From Erythroxylum novogranatense (taxonomy: Eukaryota > Streptophyta > Magnoliopsida > Malpighiales > Erythroxylaceae), in contig CM057225.1 of assembly GCA_029891385.1 (NCBI GenBank), forward strand, positions 73,627,387 through 73,691,386: a DNA stretch of 64,000 nt, read 5' to 3'. The notes below the pieces were generated by a model. That model was given only the letters and a program-made list of their open reading frames with translations. It made no database searches and was not told the origin of the DNA. Shown here piece after piece: positions 41,155 to 56,291 of the stretch (the stretch's first letter is position 1; each line of letters opens with the position of its first letter). The position numbers and the translations under genes are program-made.

Positions 41155-44100
41155 TGTTGGACCCGAACCTTGAGTGACAATTTGACTATGATCAAGTGGA
41201 TGAGTTGATTGAAATTGAGTTGAAGATCATGAAATAAAGAGAAAAGTATGAAAATATAAAAAATTGTGTAATAGTTGACTTTCGGCCTTTGAAGGTTGAC
41301 TTTTGATTGAGGCAAAATTTGATAAAATGGTCTTCTGGAAACTTGTAGGTTATGTTAAGAGATTTTGTGGACATAAAGTTTGTAATTTTTCGATATCGGG
41401 AGTAAAAGTTATGATCAGTCAAAGTTTATATGTGATAAGGTTGACTTTTGACTTTAATTATGATGACTGAATCTTTGACTGATAAATTAACCTAGTTAGA
41501 GGTTAATTGAGCTTTATGTTCTTCATGAAAATTGAAGCATTTGATTTGATCTTTAATTCGATATAAAGTATGCAATTTTCGATCTCGGAAAATTAAGTTA
41601 TGATTTTTACAAGTTTGTATAGAGGATAGTATCTTTGACCGGAAAATGGACTTCCGTAGGAGTCGAATTGATGTTTATGTCCTTCGTGAAAGATTTAGAG
41701 CTTCTCTCAAGTTTTCTATAGAGACTAAGTTTGTCAAAATTAGAGTTCGGAGTAAGAGTTATGAATTTTGGAAGTTTAGAGGAAAAAAAAAAAGAAGAAA
41801 AGTTTTAGCGCCTCGCTAGGCGACGGCTCGCCCTAGCGAGGCGGGCGCCTGCATCTCGCCTAGCGAAGGGCGCCTCGCCTCATGACGCGCCTCGCCCTCA
41901 TGAGTTGAAGCGTCCGTCATCATCCGACGCTGTTTTGCTTCTTAAATTTTGATTTCTTTGTTTTAATCCGACCTTTGCTCACTATTTTGCCTATATCTTT
42001 TCCGTCCGACATCCGATTGAGTTGATTCTTTTGCGTTGGATTCCTAAGACAATGAATTTCATTTTATAAGAAATTTGTGAACTTTGAGATTAAATTAATA
42101 GTGATTAATTTAATCAAAGTGAGTCGGGAAATTTTCGAGCATGATTCAGTGTTTTGTGAAATTCGGGATCTGTAGAGATCCGATTGAAGAGATTCTTGAG
42201 GCGAAATAAAGATAAGACAAAGGGCTACAAATCATATGAAGACATGAAATGTCAATTTTGCCCTTAGGACTGTTAATTTTTGAATTTAAGTTCGGATTGG
42301 GGTGTAATTTTTGGATTGGGAACACCTGTGAGTAATTTGAGCATAACTTTTGATCTGGGAATCGAAATGAGGAGATTCTTGTTTTGAATTAAACTAGAGA
42401 CATAAGGCTACAATTGTTATGAAGACATCGAGTTTCAATTCTGGGATTAAGAATGTGAAATTTTGGACGGAAATAATCGTACATGAAAAATGTGTTAGAA
42501 TATGGATATATCCGAACTGTTTTGCGCATAACTTTTGATGTGGTACTCCGAATTGAGCGCGGTCAGTGGCGTTGGATTCGTATGAGTGAGAGGAACATTT
42601 CTCGAGAAGGAAGTTTTGACAAATTCCTTCAAATCGATAGTGCGAATCAAACCGCAAGTAAGTGTAATTTTAAGTTTTGAATGGAGGGCAAAATGGTCAT
42701 TTGACCATCAATTAATGAAACTCATTAATGATTGTCGTTTTGAGCTATTAAAAACGATGAATGGTCTGGAAAATTACAGAAGAAGAGAAAGAAGAAGAAA
42801 TAAGAAGAGAGTGGAAGTTTCAGTATGGAGAAAGATGAGAGAAAGTTATTTTGATTTTTCTACTTGTTTTCTTAAGGATTTTGGGATGGTTCCAAGAGAG
42901 AAAAGGTAGAGGAGCATAAGAGCTTCCTAAGGAACCAAAAAATTTGAATTTGGAAGAGAAAGAGGTAAGAGAAATTTTCTACTTTGAGATTTTGATTAAT
43001 TTTCGGTTTAGAATTATGGCATATAAGATGGGATTATGATTTATGAAGTTAATTTTGAAATATATGCTTTAGGTGGGTTTAATTTTGGATGAAAAATTGA
43101 TTAAGGTTTAGGCTTAATTTTATGATTGAGAATTTTGAGATATTTTGGTGTAGAATTATAGGAAATATGATGAATTGACGATATATGAAATCAATTTTGA
43201 AGAACTTGTATTTTGTGGTATTGAATTTGGATAAATTGGTTTAGGCCAATTTTAAGATTTGGGAATTTTGAAATTGAGGATTTAGATGTCTTGGAATTAA
43301 TGTGAATTGATGAATTGTGAGATTAATTTTGAAAATTAAGTTATTTATGAGATTGAATTTGGGTGTATTGGTTTAGGCCAATTTTGAAAATTGGGGATTT
43401 TCAAAATTGGAGATTGAAATAACTTGAATGTAAATGGAATTGGTGAATTCCTAAGTTGATTGTGAAAATTAAGTATTTTTACGATGTGAAATTTAGATGA
43501 TTATGGTTTAGGTTTTGGTATTTTGGAAAGAGAGAAAAGCAAGGATCAATTGGAGCTTGAAATCAAGTTTCCGCAATAATTAGAGGTGGGTAGCATATTT
43601 ATAATTTGATCTGTAAGCAATATGAAGTTTGTGAAAATGAAAGAAAGCAAAATTTTGTATGCTTGATAAATTATTGGAAATGTTTGAAAATAAGAATTGA
43701 TTTAAAGTTGGAAAATATGATTTCGAATGATTTCGAGAAATTGGTACAAGTTTAAATTCAATTGTCATAAATGCATTATTGAATTATGCACATCGATTGA
43801 ATGATTTGATTTTGAAATTCGTATTTGAATGATGAATTGATCGAATTATCTGCGTTATGTGAATGTGTGGAAAATCAAGAATTTGAAAAGTGCCTTTGGG
43901 CATTACGAAATCTCGTTTCGATTATGTGTTATGTGGGTTCGGTTAGGTCCTTTGGTGAGTCGTATTGTCTCTATTCGTAAAGCCTTCACTCGGTTGTCCG
44001 CTAGTGGCACGGAACTCCGATTTGGATTCCCTCACGGCTACAATTGGACCGCTTTTGGGAAAGTGTAATACGTTCTATTCTGATCGCATGGACCGCTATG

Positions 44101-46188
44101 CGGATATGCAATCGCTCGTTGGACCAAACCGACCATTTTGATCATTATGTGATTTTGATTTTGTTAATGTGCGTGATAATTTGCCGACGTGATTGCATTC
44201 ATGTTTATGAGAAATTTTGGAAAAATGAAGAAAAGGGTTTTCAATCGGAAATTTATGAAATTTGATATGAAAAGTTTGGAAAAATTGAAAAGAGTTTGAG
44301 AGAAATATTTCAAAGTTGAAAAGTTTGAAACATTAGCCCTTTGGCAAAAAGTTTATAAAGAAATATTTTACGCTTATTTATCGGTTTATAAATGTGTTAT
44401 CCACGAGCTTAGAGCTCACCCCTTTTCATCCCCATCTCCGGTTTCGAAAGGAGATTGGATGAAAGAATGTGAAGACATCGATTCAACGGTTTTGTGCTTT
44501 TGAAATTTGCATGAGTTAGTTTTGAGTAATCTGAAATTTGAGTATGGAAATGTTTATGGTTTAAGATAGATTTGAAAGAAAGTGTATTTGTGTATAAAGT
44601 TGAGTATCGGAATGATTGAGAAATTTGTATATGAAATCATGAATAGCTTGGGCATATATATTTGTGTTTGATTACGGGAATAAGTTTGAATTATGAAAAT
44701 AGTAGATTGAATGACAAGTATGAGATTGTTTTAGAATTAGGTTTGTGTCTATCTGCGATATCCGGACGGAGGGTTCGGTGGATTCGATATTTGTGTGATT
44801 GATTGGCATTTAGAAGTGTATTTTCTTTACCACTTGCGGGTTTGGGGTAGGAAAAAGCAAATTATCTTTTAAAATTTCGATAAAATTGGGATAAAAAATG
44901 AAATTTGAGATTTGTATGGATGAATAAAAATTTGTATGATTGTTGAGTTTGGGTTTAAGAATGAATTTTCCTATGGGAAATTATATGGATGTGATTGATG
45001 TAAGAAATGAGAATAAGAAAGAAAAAAAATTCATAACGGATTTTGGAGCGTCTTAGGAATTCCCAACGCGATTCTTTCTGTTCTTTGCTTATTCACGGAT
45101 GTCGGAAAGTGTTTGATTTACATTGATTTGTTTGCTTACTTTGTTTTCTATCCGTATTCGATTTGCATTCGATTCGATCCGCTTTAAACTTATTCGTTCC
45201 GCTTTGTGATTCAGTATTCGATTATTTAAACTCGCTATATTCGATTGAATCATTCGTTTGATTCGATTAGCATTTGCTTCGCTTGCCTTTGCTTCCGCCG
45301 CTACTTTCGGTTTGTTAAACTTCGCATTTTGTTGTCGATCCGAAATTTTCGCTTCCTTCGTTTCCTTGTGCTTGGAAAATACTTGGGCAATATGATTATC
45401 GAGATTGAATTTAGTGATTATGCGAGTGAGGTTAAGAAATTTGATTGATTTTAGGTGTGTGTTAATGAACTTGAGATTTGAAGTTCATTATGGCATTATC
45501 GATGAGAATTTTAAAATGAATTTGGATGATTCGACTTTACACATTTATGAGATTAAAATAAGAAATGCTTGAAGGATAGGAGTAAATGAGAAATATTTGG
45601 AGAATTAAATTGATTGTGGATTAAAGTGGCGAGAATCATAATCGATTTTAGGAATGTGAAATTGATGTGCATGACTTGTCATGCCTTATTTGAAGAATTA
45701 AAGTGATTGTTTGTTTAGGGTGTTAAGAATATGATTGATTAGAAACATGTGTTTGTGGAACTGAAATGTAAATTGCAAAATGAATTGGGAGAAATTGATA
45801 TAGCCTATACTTCTGTGAGATGAAAGTATGACTATTTGAAAGATGACATGGTGATAAAGATTAAATGATGATTGAACCATATTGGGATTCTTTAAGAAAT
45901 GGACCATTGACTTGTGTCCATATATAAAGAAATAATGAGTTATAGATATAGTGTTTTGATATGATATGAGTGATATATGATTTAAGGAAGTGAAAATTGT
46001 GAAGAGATTGAGAATATGTATGATGAGTAAATTTGATGAAAAAGAAATTGATTATGAGTTTTGGAAAGAAATTAGTAAGAAAGTGCTTGATGATCTTTGT
46101 TTAGAAAGAAATTTATGCAAGAATGAGTTACTTGGAGTTAAGTAAATATGAATTTCGAGGACGAAATTCTTTTAAGAGGGGGAGAAAT
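41155..46188 (+). mobile_element. LTR-retrotransposon-derived tandem unit 2 (5034 bp)
   Basis: Head-to-tail copy of unit 1 with the same order of landmarks: module cluster, GC island at about 41806-41930, splice-donor-like GAGGTAAGAG near 42964, the LTR-type GAGCTTAGAGCTCACCCC near 44407, and a polypurine tract at 46170-46188. Identity to the other units is high, apparently above 95 percent. Differences are mostly short indels in homopolymers and at CG dinucleotides. Confidence 0.8.
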
Positions 46189-49100
46189 GTTGGACCCCGA
46201 ACCTTGAGTGACAATTTGACTATGATCAAGTGGATGAGTTGATTGAAATTGAGTTGAAGATCATGAAATAAAGAGAGAAAGTATGAAAATATAAAAAAAT
46301 TGTGTAATAGTTGACTTTCTGGCCTTTGAAGGTTGACTTTTGATTGAGGCAAAATTTGATAAAATGGTCTTCTGGAAACTTGTAGGTTATGTTAAGAGAT
46401 TTTTGTGGACATAAAGTTTGTAATTTTTCGATATCGGGAGTAAAAGTTATGATCAGTCAAAGTTTATATGTGATAAGGTTGACTTTTGACTTTAATTATG
46501 ATGACTGAATCTTTGACTGATAAATTAACCTAGTTAGAGGTTAATTAAGCTTTTATGTTCTTCATGAAAATTGAAGCATTTGATTTGATCTTTAATTCGA
46601 TATAAAGTATGCAATTTTTCGATCTCGGAAAATTAAGTTATGATTTTTACAAGTTTGTATAGAGGATAGTATCTTTGACCGGAAAATGGACTTCCGTAGG
46701 AGTCGAATTGATGTTTATGTCCTTCGTGAAAGATTTAGAGCTTCTCTCAAGTTTTCTATAGAGACTAAGTTTGTCAAAATTAGAGTTCGGGAGTAAGAGT
46801 TATGAATTTTGGAAGTTTAGAGGAAAAAAAAAGAGAAAGTTTTAGCGCCTCGCTAGGCGACGGCTCGCCCTAGCGAGGCGGGCGCCTGCATCTCGCCTCT
46901 AGCGAAGGCGCCTCGCCCTCATGAGCGGCGCCTCGCCCTCATGAGTTGGGCGTCCGTCGCCATCCGACACCGCTTTGCTTCTTAAATTTTGATTTCTTTG
47001 TTTTAATCCGACCTTTGCTCACTATTTTGCCTATATCTTTTCCGTCCGACATCCGATTGAGTTGATTCTTTTGCGTTGGATTCCTAAGACAATGAATTTC
47101 ATTTTATAAGAAATTTGTGAACTTTTGAGATTAAATTAATAGTGATTAATTTAATCAAAGTGAGTCGGGAAATTTTCCGAGCATGATTCAGTGTTTTGTG
47201 AAATTCGGGATCTGTAGAGATCCGATTGAAGAGATTCTTGAGGCGAAATAAAGATAAGACAAAGGGCTACAAATCATATGAAGACATGAAATGTCAATTT
47301 TGCCCTTAGGACTGTTAATTTTTGAATTTAAGTTCGGATTGGGGTGTAATTTTTGGATTGGGAACACCTGTGAGTAATTTGAGCATAACTTTTGATCTGG
47401 GAATCGAAATGAGGAGATTCTTGTTTTGAATTAAACTAGAGACATAAGGCTACAATTGTTATGAAGACATCGAGTTTCAATTCTGGGATTAAGAATGTGA
47501 AATTTTGGACGGAAATAATCGTACATGAAAAATGTGTTAGAATATGGATATATCCGAACTGTTTTGCGCATAACTTTTGATGTGGTACTCCGAATTGAGC
47601 GCGGTCAGTGGCGTTGGATTCGTATGAGTGAGAGGAACATTTCTCGAGAAGGAAGTTTTGACAAATTCCTTCAAATCGATAGTCGAATCAAACCGCAAGT
47701 AAGTGTAATTTTAAGTTTTGAATGGAGGGCAAAATGGTCATTTGACCATCAATTAATGAAACTCATTAATGATTGTCGTTTTGAGCTATTAAAAACGATG
47801 AATGGTCTGGAAAATTACAGAAGAAGAGAAAGAAGAAGAAATAAGAAGAGAGTGGAAGTTTCAGTATGGAGAAAAGATGAGAGAAAGTTATTTTGATTTT
47901 CTACTTGTTTTCTTAAGGATTTTGGGATGGTTCCAAGAGAGAAAAGGTAGAGGAGCATAAGAGCTTCCTAAGGAACCAAAAATTTGAATTTGGAAGAGAA
48001 AGAGGTAAGAGAAATTTTTCTACTTTGAGATTTTGATTAATTTTCGGTTTAGAATTATGGCATATAAGATGGGATTATGATTTATGAAGTTAATTTTGAA
48101 ATATATGCTTTAGGCTGGGTTTAATTTTGGATGAAAAATTGATTAAGGTTTAGGCTTAATTTTATGATTGAGAATTTTGAGATATTTTGGTGTAGAATTA
48201 TAGGAAATATGATGAATTGACGATATATGAAATCAATTTTGAAGAACTTGTATTTTGTGGTATTGAATTTGGATAAATTGGTTTAGGCCAATTTTAAGAT
48301 TTGGGAATTTTTGAAATTGAGAATTTAGATGTCTTGGAATTAATGTGAATTGATGAATTGTGAGATTAATTTTGAAAATTAAGTTATTTATGAGATTGAA
48401 TTTGGGTGTATTGGTTTAGGCCAATTTTGAAAATTGGGGATTTTCAAAATTGGAGATTGAAATAACTTGAATGTAAATGGAATTGGTGAATTCCTAAGTT
48501 GATTGTGAAAATTAAGTATTTTTCGATGTGAAATTTGGATGATTATGGTTTAGGTTTTGGTATTTTGGAAGAGAGAAAAGCAAGGATCAATTGGAGCTTG
48601 AAATCAAGTTTCCGCAATAATTCGAGGTGGGTAGCATATTTATAATTTGATCTGTAAGCTTAATATGAAGTTTGTGAAAATGAAAGAAAGCAAAATTTTG
48701 TATGCTTGATAAATTATTGGAAATGTTTGAAAATAAGAATTGATTTAAAGTTGGAAAATATGATTTCCGAATGATTTCTGAGAAATTGGTACAAGTTTAA
48801 ATTCAATTGTCATAAATGCATTATTGAATTATGCACACTGATTGAATGATTTGATTTTTGAAATTCGTATTTGAATGATGAATTGATCGAATTGTCTGCG
48901 TTATGTGAATGTGTGGAAAATCAAGAATTTGAAAAGTGCCTTTGGGCATTCTGAAATCTCGTTTCGATTATGTGTTATGTGGGTCGGTTAGGTCCTTTGG
49001 TGAGTCAGCGCTGTCTCTATTCGTAAAGCCTTCACTCGGTTGCCCGCTAGTGGCACGGAACTCCGATTTCGGATTCCCTCACGGCTACACTGGACCGCTT

Positions 49101-51249
49101 TGCGAAAAGTGTAATCGTTCTGTTCTGTTGCACGCATGCATTCTTGTGCGATGACGCTCGTTGGACCAAACCGACCATTTTGATCTGTTATGTGATTTTG
49201 ATTTTGTTAATGTGCGTGATAATTTGCCGACGTGATTGCATTCATGTTTATGAGAAATTTTGGAAAAATGAAGAAAAGGGGTTTTCAATCAGGAAATTTA
49301 TGAAATTTGATATGAAAAGTTTGGAAAAATTGAAAAGAGTTTGAGAGAAATATTTCAAAGTTGAAAAGTTTGAAACATTAGCCCTTTGGCAAAAAGTTTA
49401 TAAAGAAATGTTTTACCTTATTTATCGGTTTATAAATGTGTTATCCACGAGCTTAGAGCTCACCCCTTTTCATCCCCATCTCCGTTTTCGAGCGGAGATT
49501 GGATGAAAGAATGTGAAGACGATTCAAGCGGTTTTGTGCTTTTGAAATTTGCATGAGTTAGTTTTGAGTAATCTGAAATTTGAGTATGGAAATGTTTATG
49601 GTTTAAGATAGATTTGAAAGAAAGTGTATTTGTGTATAAAGTTGAGTATCGGGAATGATTGAGAAATTTGTATATGAAATCATGAATAGCTTGGGCATAT
49701 ATATTTGTGTTTGATTAGGGAATAAGTTTGAATTATGAAAATAGTAGATTGAATGACAAGTATGAGATTGTTTTAGAATTAGGTTTGTGTCTATCTGCGA
49801 TATCCGGACGGAGGGTTCGGTGGATTCGATATTTGTGTGATTGATTGGCATTTAGAAGTGTATTTTCTTTACCCTTGCGGGTTTGGGGTAGGAAAAAAGC
49901 GTACCGTTATCTTTAGAAATTTCGATAAAAATTGGGATAAAAAAATGAAATTTGAGATTTGTATGGATGAATAAAAATTTGTATGATTGTTGAGTTTCGG
50001 GTTTAAGAATGAATTTTCCTATGGGAAATTATATGGATGTGATTGATGTAAGAAATGAGAATAAGAAAGAAAAAAAAAATTCATAACGGATTTTGGAACG
50101 TCTTAGGAATTCCCAACGCGATTCTGTTTCCTGTTCTTTGCTTATTCACGGATGTCGGAAAGTGTTTCAGTTTACATTGATTTGTTTGCTTACTTTGTTT
50201 TCTATCCGTATTCGATTTGCATTCGATTCGATCCCGCTTTCGCTTATTCGTTCCGCTTTGTGATTCGTATTCGATTATTTCGCTTCGCTATATTCGATTG
50301 AATCTGTTCGTTTGATTCGATTAGCATTTGCTTCCGCTTGCCTTTGCTTCCGCTTCGCTACTTTCGGATTTGTTCGCTTCCGCATTTTGTTGTCGATCCG
50401 AAATTTTCGCTTCCCTTCGTTTCCTTGTGCTTCGGAAAATACTTGGGCAATATGATTATCGAGATTGAATTTAGTGATTGTCTGAGTGAGGTTAAGAAAT
50501 TTGATTGATTTTAGGTGTGTGTTAATGAACTTGAGATTTGAAGTTCATTATGGCATTATGCGATGAGAATTTTAAAATGAATTTGGATGATTCGACTTTA
50601 CACATTTATGAGATTAAAATAAGAAATGCTTGAAGGATAGGAGTAAATGAGAAATATTTGGAGAATTAAATTGATTGTGGATTAAAGTGACGAGAATCAT
50701 AATCGATTTTAGGAATGTGAAATTGATGTGCATGACTTGTCATGCCTTATTTGAAGAATTAAAGTGATTGTTTGTTTAGGGTGTTAAGAATATGATTGAT
50801 TAGAAACATGTGTTTGTGGAACTGGAAATGTAAATTGCAAAATGAATTGGGAGAAATTGATATAGCCTATACTTCTGTGAGATGAAAGTATGACTATTTG
50901 AAAGATGACATGGTGATAAAGATTAAATGATGATTGAACCATATTGGGATTCTTTAAGAAATGGACCATTGACTTGTGTCCATATATAAAGAAATAATGA
51001 GTTATAGATATAGTGTTTTGATATGATATGAGTGATATATGATTTAAGGAAGTGAAAATTGTGAAGAGATTGAGAATATGTATGATGAGTAAATTTGATG
51101 AAAAAGAAATTGATTATGAGTTTTGGAAAGAAATTAGTAAGAAAGTGCTTGATGATCTTTGTTTAGAAAGAAATTTATGCAAGAATGAGTTACTTGGAGT
51201 TAAGTAAATATGAATTTCGAGGACGAAATTCTTTTAAGAGGGGGAGAAA
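46189..51249 (+). mobile_element. LTR-retrotransposon-derived tandem unit 3 (5061 bp)
   Basis: Same organisation as the previous units, starting TGTTGGACCCCGAACC and ending in the polypurine tract at 51232-51249. GC island at about 46843-46955. This copy shares several minor variants with unit 5 (for example GATTGTCTGAGTG near 50477), suggesting that unit types alternate or exchange within the array. Confidence 0.8.
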
Positions 51250-54200
51250 TGTTGGACCCCGAACCTTGAGTGACAATTTGACTATGATCAAGTGGATGAG
51301 TTGATTGAAATTGAGTTGAAGATCATGAAATAAAGAGAGAAAGTATGAAAATATAAAAAATTGTGTAATAGTTGACTTTCGGCCTTTGAAGGTTGACTTT
51401 TGATTGAGGCAAAATTTGATAAAATGGTCTTCTGAAACTTGTAGGTTATGTTAAGAGATTTTGTGGACATAAAGTTTGTAATTTTTCGATATCGGGAGTA
51501 AAAGTTATGATCGATCAAAGTTTATATGTGATAAGGTTGACTTTTGACTTTAATTATGATGACTGAATCTTTGACTGATAAATTAACCTAGTTAGAGGTT
51601 AATTAAGCTTTATGTTTTCATGAAAATTGAAGCATTTGATTTGATCTTTAATTCGATATAAAGTATGCAATTTTTCGATCTCGGAAAATTAAGTTATGAT
51701 TTTACAAGTTTGTATAGAGGATAGTATCTTTGACGGAAAATGGACTTCCGTAGGAGTCGAATTGATGTTTATGTCCTTCGTGAAAGATTTAGAGCTTCTC
51801 TCAAGTTTTCTATAGAGACTAAGTTTGTCAAAATTAGAGTTCGGGAGTAAGAGTTATGAATTTTGGAAGTTTAGAGGAAAAAAAAAGAGAGAAAGTTTTA
51901 GCGCCTCGCTAGGCGACGGCTCGCCCTAGCGAGGCGGGCGCCTCAGATCTCGCCTCTAGCGAGCGGCGCCTCGCCCTCATGAGCGGCGCCTCGCCTCATG
52001 AGTTGGGCGTCCGTCGCCATCCGAACGCGTTTTGCTTCTTAAATTTTTGATTTCTTTGTTTTTAATCCGACCTTTGCTCACTATTTTGCCTATATCTTTT
52101 CCGTCCGACATCCGATTGAGTTGATTCTTTTTGCGTTGGATTCCTAAGACAATGAATTTCATTTTATAAGAAATTTGTGAACTTTGAGATTAAATTAATA
52201 GTGATTAATTTAATCAAAGTGAGTCGGGAAATTTTCCGAGCATGATTCAGTGTTTTGTGAAATTCGGGATCTGTAGAGATCCGATTGAAGAGATTCTTGA
52301 GGCGAAATAAAGATAAGACAAAGGGCTACAAATCATATGAAGACATGAAATGTCAATTTTGCCCTTAGGACTGTTAATTTTTGAATTTAAGTTCGGATTG
52401 GGGTGTAATTTTTGGATTGGGAACACCTGTGAGTAATTTGAGCATAACTTTTGATCTGGGAATCGAAATGAGGAGATTCTTGTTTTGAATTAAACTAGAG
52501 ACATAAGGCTACAATTGTTATGAAGACATCGAGTTTCAATTCTGGGATTAAGAATGTGAAATTTTGGACGGAAATAATCGTACATGAAAATGTGTTAGAA
52601 TATGGATATATCCGAACTGCTTTTTGCATAACTTTTGATGTGGTACTCGAATTGAGCGCGGTCAGTGGCGTTGGATTCAGTATGAGTGAGAGGAACATTT
52701 CTCGAGAAGGAAGTTTTGACAAATTCCTTCAAATCGATAGTCGAATCAAACCGCAAGTAAGTGTAATTTTAAGTTTTGAATGGAGGGCAAAATGGTCATT
52801 TGACCATCAATTAATGAAACTCATTAATGATTGTCGTTTGAGCTATTAAAAGCGATGAATGGTCTGGAAAATTACAGAAGAAGAGAAAGAAGAAGAAATA
52901 AGAAGAGAGTGGAAGTTTCAGTATGGAGAAAAGATGAGAGAAAGTTATTTTGATTTTTCTACTTGTTTTCTTAAGGATTTTGGGATGGTTCCAAGAGAGA
53001 AAAAGGTAGAGGAGCATAAGAGCTTCCTAAGGAACCAAAAAAATTTGAATTTGGAAGAGAAAGAGGTAAGAGAAATTTTTCTACTTTGAGATTTTGATTA
53101 ATTTTCGGTTTAGAATTATGGCATATAAGATGGGATTATGATTTATGAAGTTAATTTTGAAATATATGCTTTAGGCTGGGTTTAATTTTGGATGAAAAAT
53201 TGATTAAGGTTTAGGCTTAATTTTATGATTGAGAATTTTGAGATATTTTGGTGTAGAATTATAGGAAATATGATGAATTGACGATATATGAAATCAATTT
53301 TGAAGAACTTGTATTTTGTGGTATTGAATTTGGATAAATTGGTTTAGGCCAATTTTAAGATTTGGGAATTTTTGAAATTGAGAATTTAGATGTCTTGGAA
53401 TTAATGTGAATTGATGAATTGTGAGATTAATTTTGAAAATTAAGTTATTTATGAGATTGAATTTGGGTGTATTGGTTTAGGCCAATTTTGAAAATTGGGG
53501 ATTTTCAAAATTGGAGATTGAAATAACTTGAATGTAAATGGAATTGGTGAATTCCTAAGTTGATTGTGAAAATTAAGTATTTTTCGATGTGAAATTTGGA
53601 TGATTATGGTTTAGGTTTTGGTATTTTGGAAGAGAGAAAAGCAAGGATCAATTGGAGCTTGAAATCAAGTTTCCGCAATAATTAGAGGTGGGTAGCATAT
53701 TTATAATTTGATCTGTAAGCAATATGAAGTTTGTGAAAATGAAAGAAAGCAAAATTTTGTATGCTTGATAAATTATTGGAAATGTTTGAAAATAAGAATT
53801 GATTTAAAGTTGGAAAATATGATTTCGAATGATTTCGAGAAATTGGTACAAGTTTAAATTCAATTGTCATAAATGCATTATTGAATTATGCACAATCGAT
53901 TGAATGATTTGATTTTGAAATTAGTATTTGAATGATGAATTGATCGAATTATGCTGCGTTATGTGAATGTGTGGAAAATCAAGAATTTGAAAAGTGCCTT
54001 TGGGCATTCGAAATCTCGTTTCGATTATGTGTTATGTGGGTCGGTTAGGTCCTTTGGTGAGTCGTATTGTCTCTATTCGTAAAGCCTTCACTTTCGGTTG
54101 CCTAGTGGCACGGAACTCCGATTTCGATTCCCTCACGGCTACTACTGGACCGCTTTGCGGAAAGTGTAATGCGTTCTATTCTGACCGCAGTGATGCATTC

Positions 54201-56291
54201 TTTCATGCGATGCGTTCTATTGGACCAAACCGGACCATTTTGATCTGTTATGTGATTTTGATTTTGTTAATGTGCGTGATAATTTGCCGACGTGATTGCA
54301 TTCATGTTTATGAGAAATTTTGGAAAAATGAAGAAAAGGGTTTTCAATCGAAATTTATGAAATTTGATATGAAAAGTTTGGAAAAATTGAAAAGAGTTTG
54401 AGAGAAATATTTCAAAGTTGAAAAGTTTGAAACATTAGCCCTTTGGCAAAAAGTTTATAAAGAAATGTTTTCGCTTATTTATCGGTTTATAAATGTGTTA
54501 TCCACGAGCTTAGAAGTCACCCCCTTTTCATCCCCATCTCCGGGTTTCGAGGGAGATTGGATGAAAGAATGTGAACATCGATTCAAGCGGTTTTGTGCTT
54601 TTGAAATTTGCATGAGTTAGTTTTGAGTAATCTGAAATTTGAGTATGGAAATGTTTATGGTTTAAGATAGATTTGAAAGAAAGTGTATTTGTGTATAAAG
54701 TTGAGTATCGGGAATGATTGAGAAATTTGTATATGAAATCATGAATAGCTTGGGCATATATATTTGTGTTTGATTAAGGAATAAGTTTGAATTATGAAAA
54801 TAGTAGATTGAATGACAAGTATGAGATTGTTTTAGAATTAGGTTTGTGTCTCATCTGCGATATCCGGACGGAGGGTTCGGTGGATTCGATATTTGTGTGA
54901 TTGATTGGCATTTAGAAGTGTATTTTCTTTACCTTGCGGGTTTGGGGTAGGAAAAAGGCAAATAGTTATCTTTATGAAATTTCGATAAAATTGGGATAAA
55001 AAATGAAATTTGAGATTTGTATGGATGAATAAAAATTTGTATGATTGTTGAGTTTGGGTTTAAGAATGAATTTTCCTATGGGAAATTATATGGATGTGAT
55101 TGATGTAAGAAATGAGAATAAGAAAGAAAAAAAATTCATAACGGATTTTGGAGCGTCTTAGGAATTCCCAACGCGATTCATTTCTGTTCTTTGCTTATTC
55201 ACGGATGTCGGAAAGTGTTTGATTTACATTGATTTGTTTGCTTACTTTGTTTTCTATCCGTATTCGATTTGCATTCGATTCGATCCGCTTTAAACTTATT
55301 CGTTCCGCTTTGTGATTCAGTATTCGATTATTTAAACCGCTATATTCGATTGAATCATTCGTTTGATTCGATTAGCATTTGCTTCCGCTTGCTTTGCTTC
55401 CGCTTACTTTCGGATTTGTTAAACTTCGCATTTTGTTGTCGATCCGAAATTTTCGCTTCCTTCGTTTCCTTGTGCTTGGAAAATACTTGGGCAATATGAT
55501 TATCGAGATTGAATTTAGTGATTATGCGAGTGAGGTTAAGAAATTTGATTGATTTTAGGTGTGTGTTAATGAACTTGAGATTTGAAGTTCATTATGGCAT
55601 TATCGATGAGAATTTTAAAATGAATTTGGATGATTCGACTTTACACATTTATGAGATTAAAATAAGAAATGCTTGAAGGATAGGAGTAAATGAGAAATAT
55701 TTGGAGAATTAAATTGATTGTGGATTAAAGTGACGAGAATCATAATCGATTTTAGGAATGTGAAATTGATGTGCATGACTTGTCATGCCTTATTTGAAGA
55801 ATTAAAGTGATTGTTTGTTTAGGGTGTTAAGAATATGATTGATTAGAAACATGTGTTTGTGGAACTGGAAATGTAAATTGCAAAATGAATTGGGAGAAAT
55901 TGATATAGCCTATACTTACGTGAGATGAAAGTATGACTATTTGAAAGATGACATGGTGATAAAGATTAAATGATGATTGAACCATATTGGGATTCTTTAA
56001 GAAATGGACCATTGACTTGTGTCCATATATAAAGAAATAATGAGTTATAGATATAGTGTTTGATATGATATGAGTGATATATGATTTAAGGAAGTGAAAA
56101 TTGTGAAGAGATTGAGAATATGTATGATGAGTAAATTTGATGAAAAAGAAATTGATTATGAGTTTTGGAAAGAAATTAGTAAGAAAGTGCTTGATGATCT
56201 TTGTTTAGAAAGAAATTTATGCAAGAATGAGTTACTTGGAGTTAAGTAAATATGAATTTCGAGGACGAAATTCTTTTAAGAGGGGGAGAAA
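51250..56291 (+). mobile_element. LTR-retrotransposon-derived tandem unit 4 (5042 bp)
   Basis: Same organisation, ending in the polypurine tract at 56274-56291; GC island at about 51900-52012. It shares variants with unit 2, such as TTTAAACTTATTCGTTCC near 55290 and the lack of one T in several runs. Confidence 0.8.
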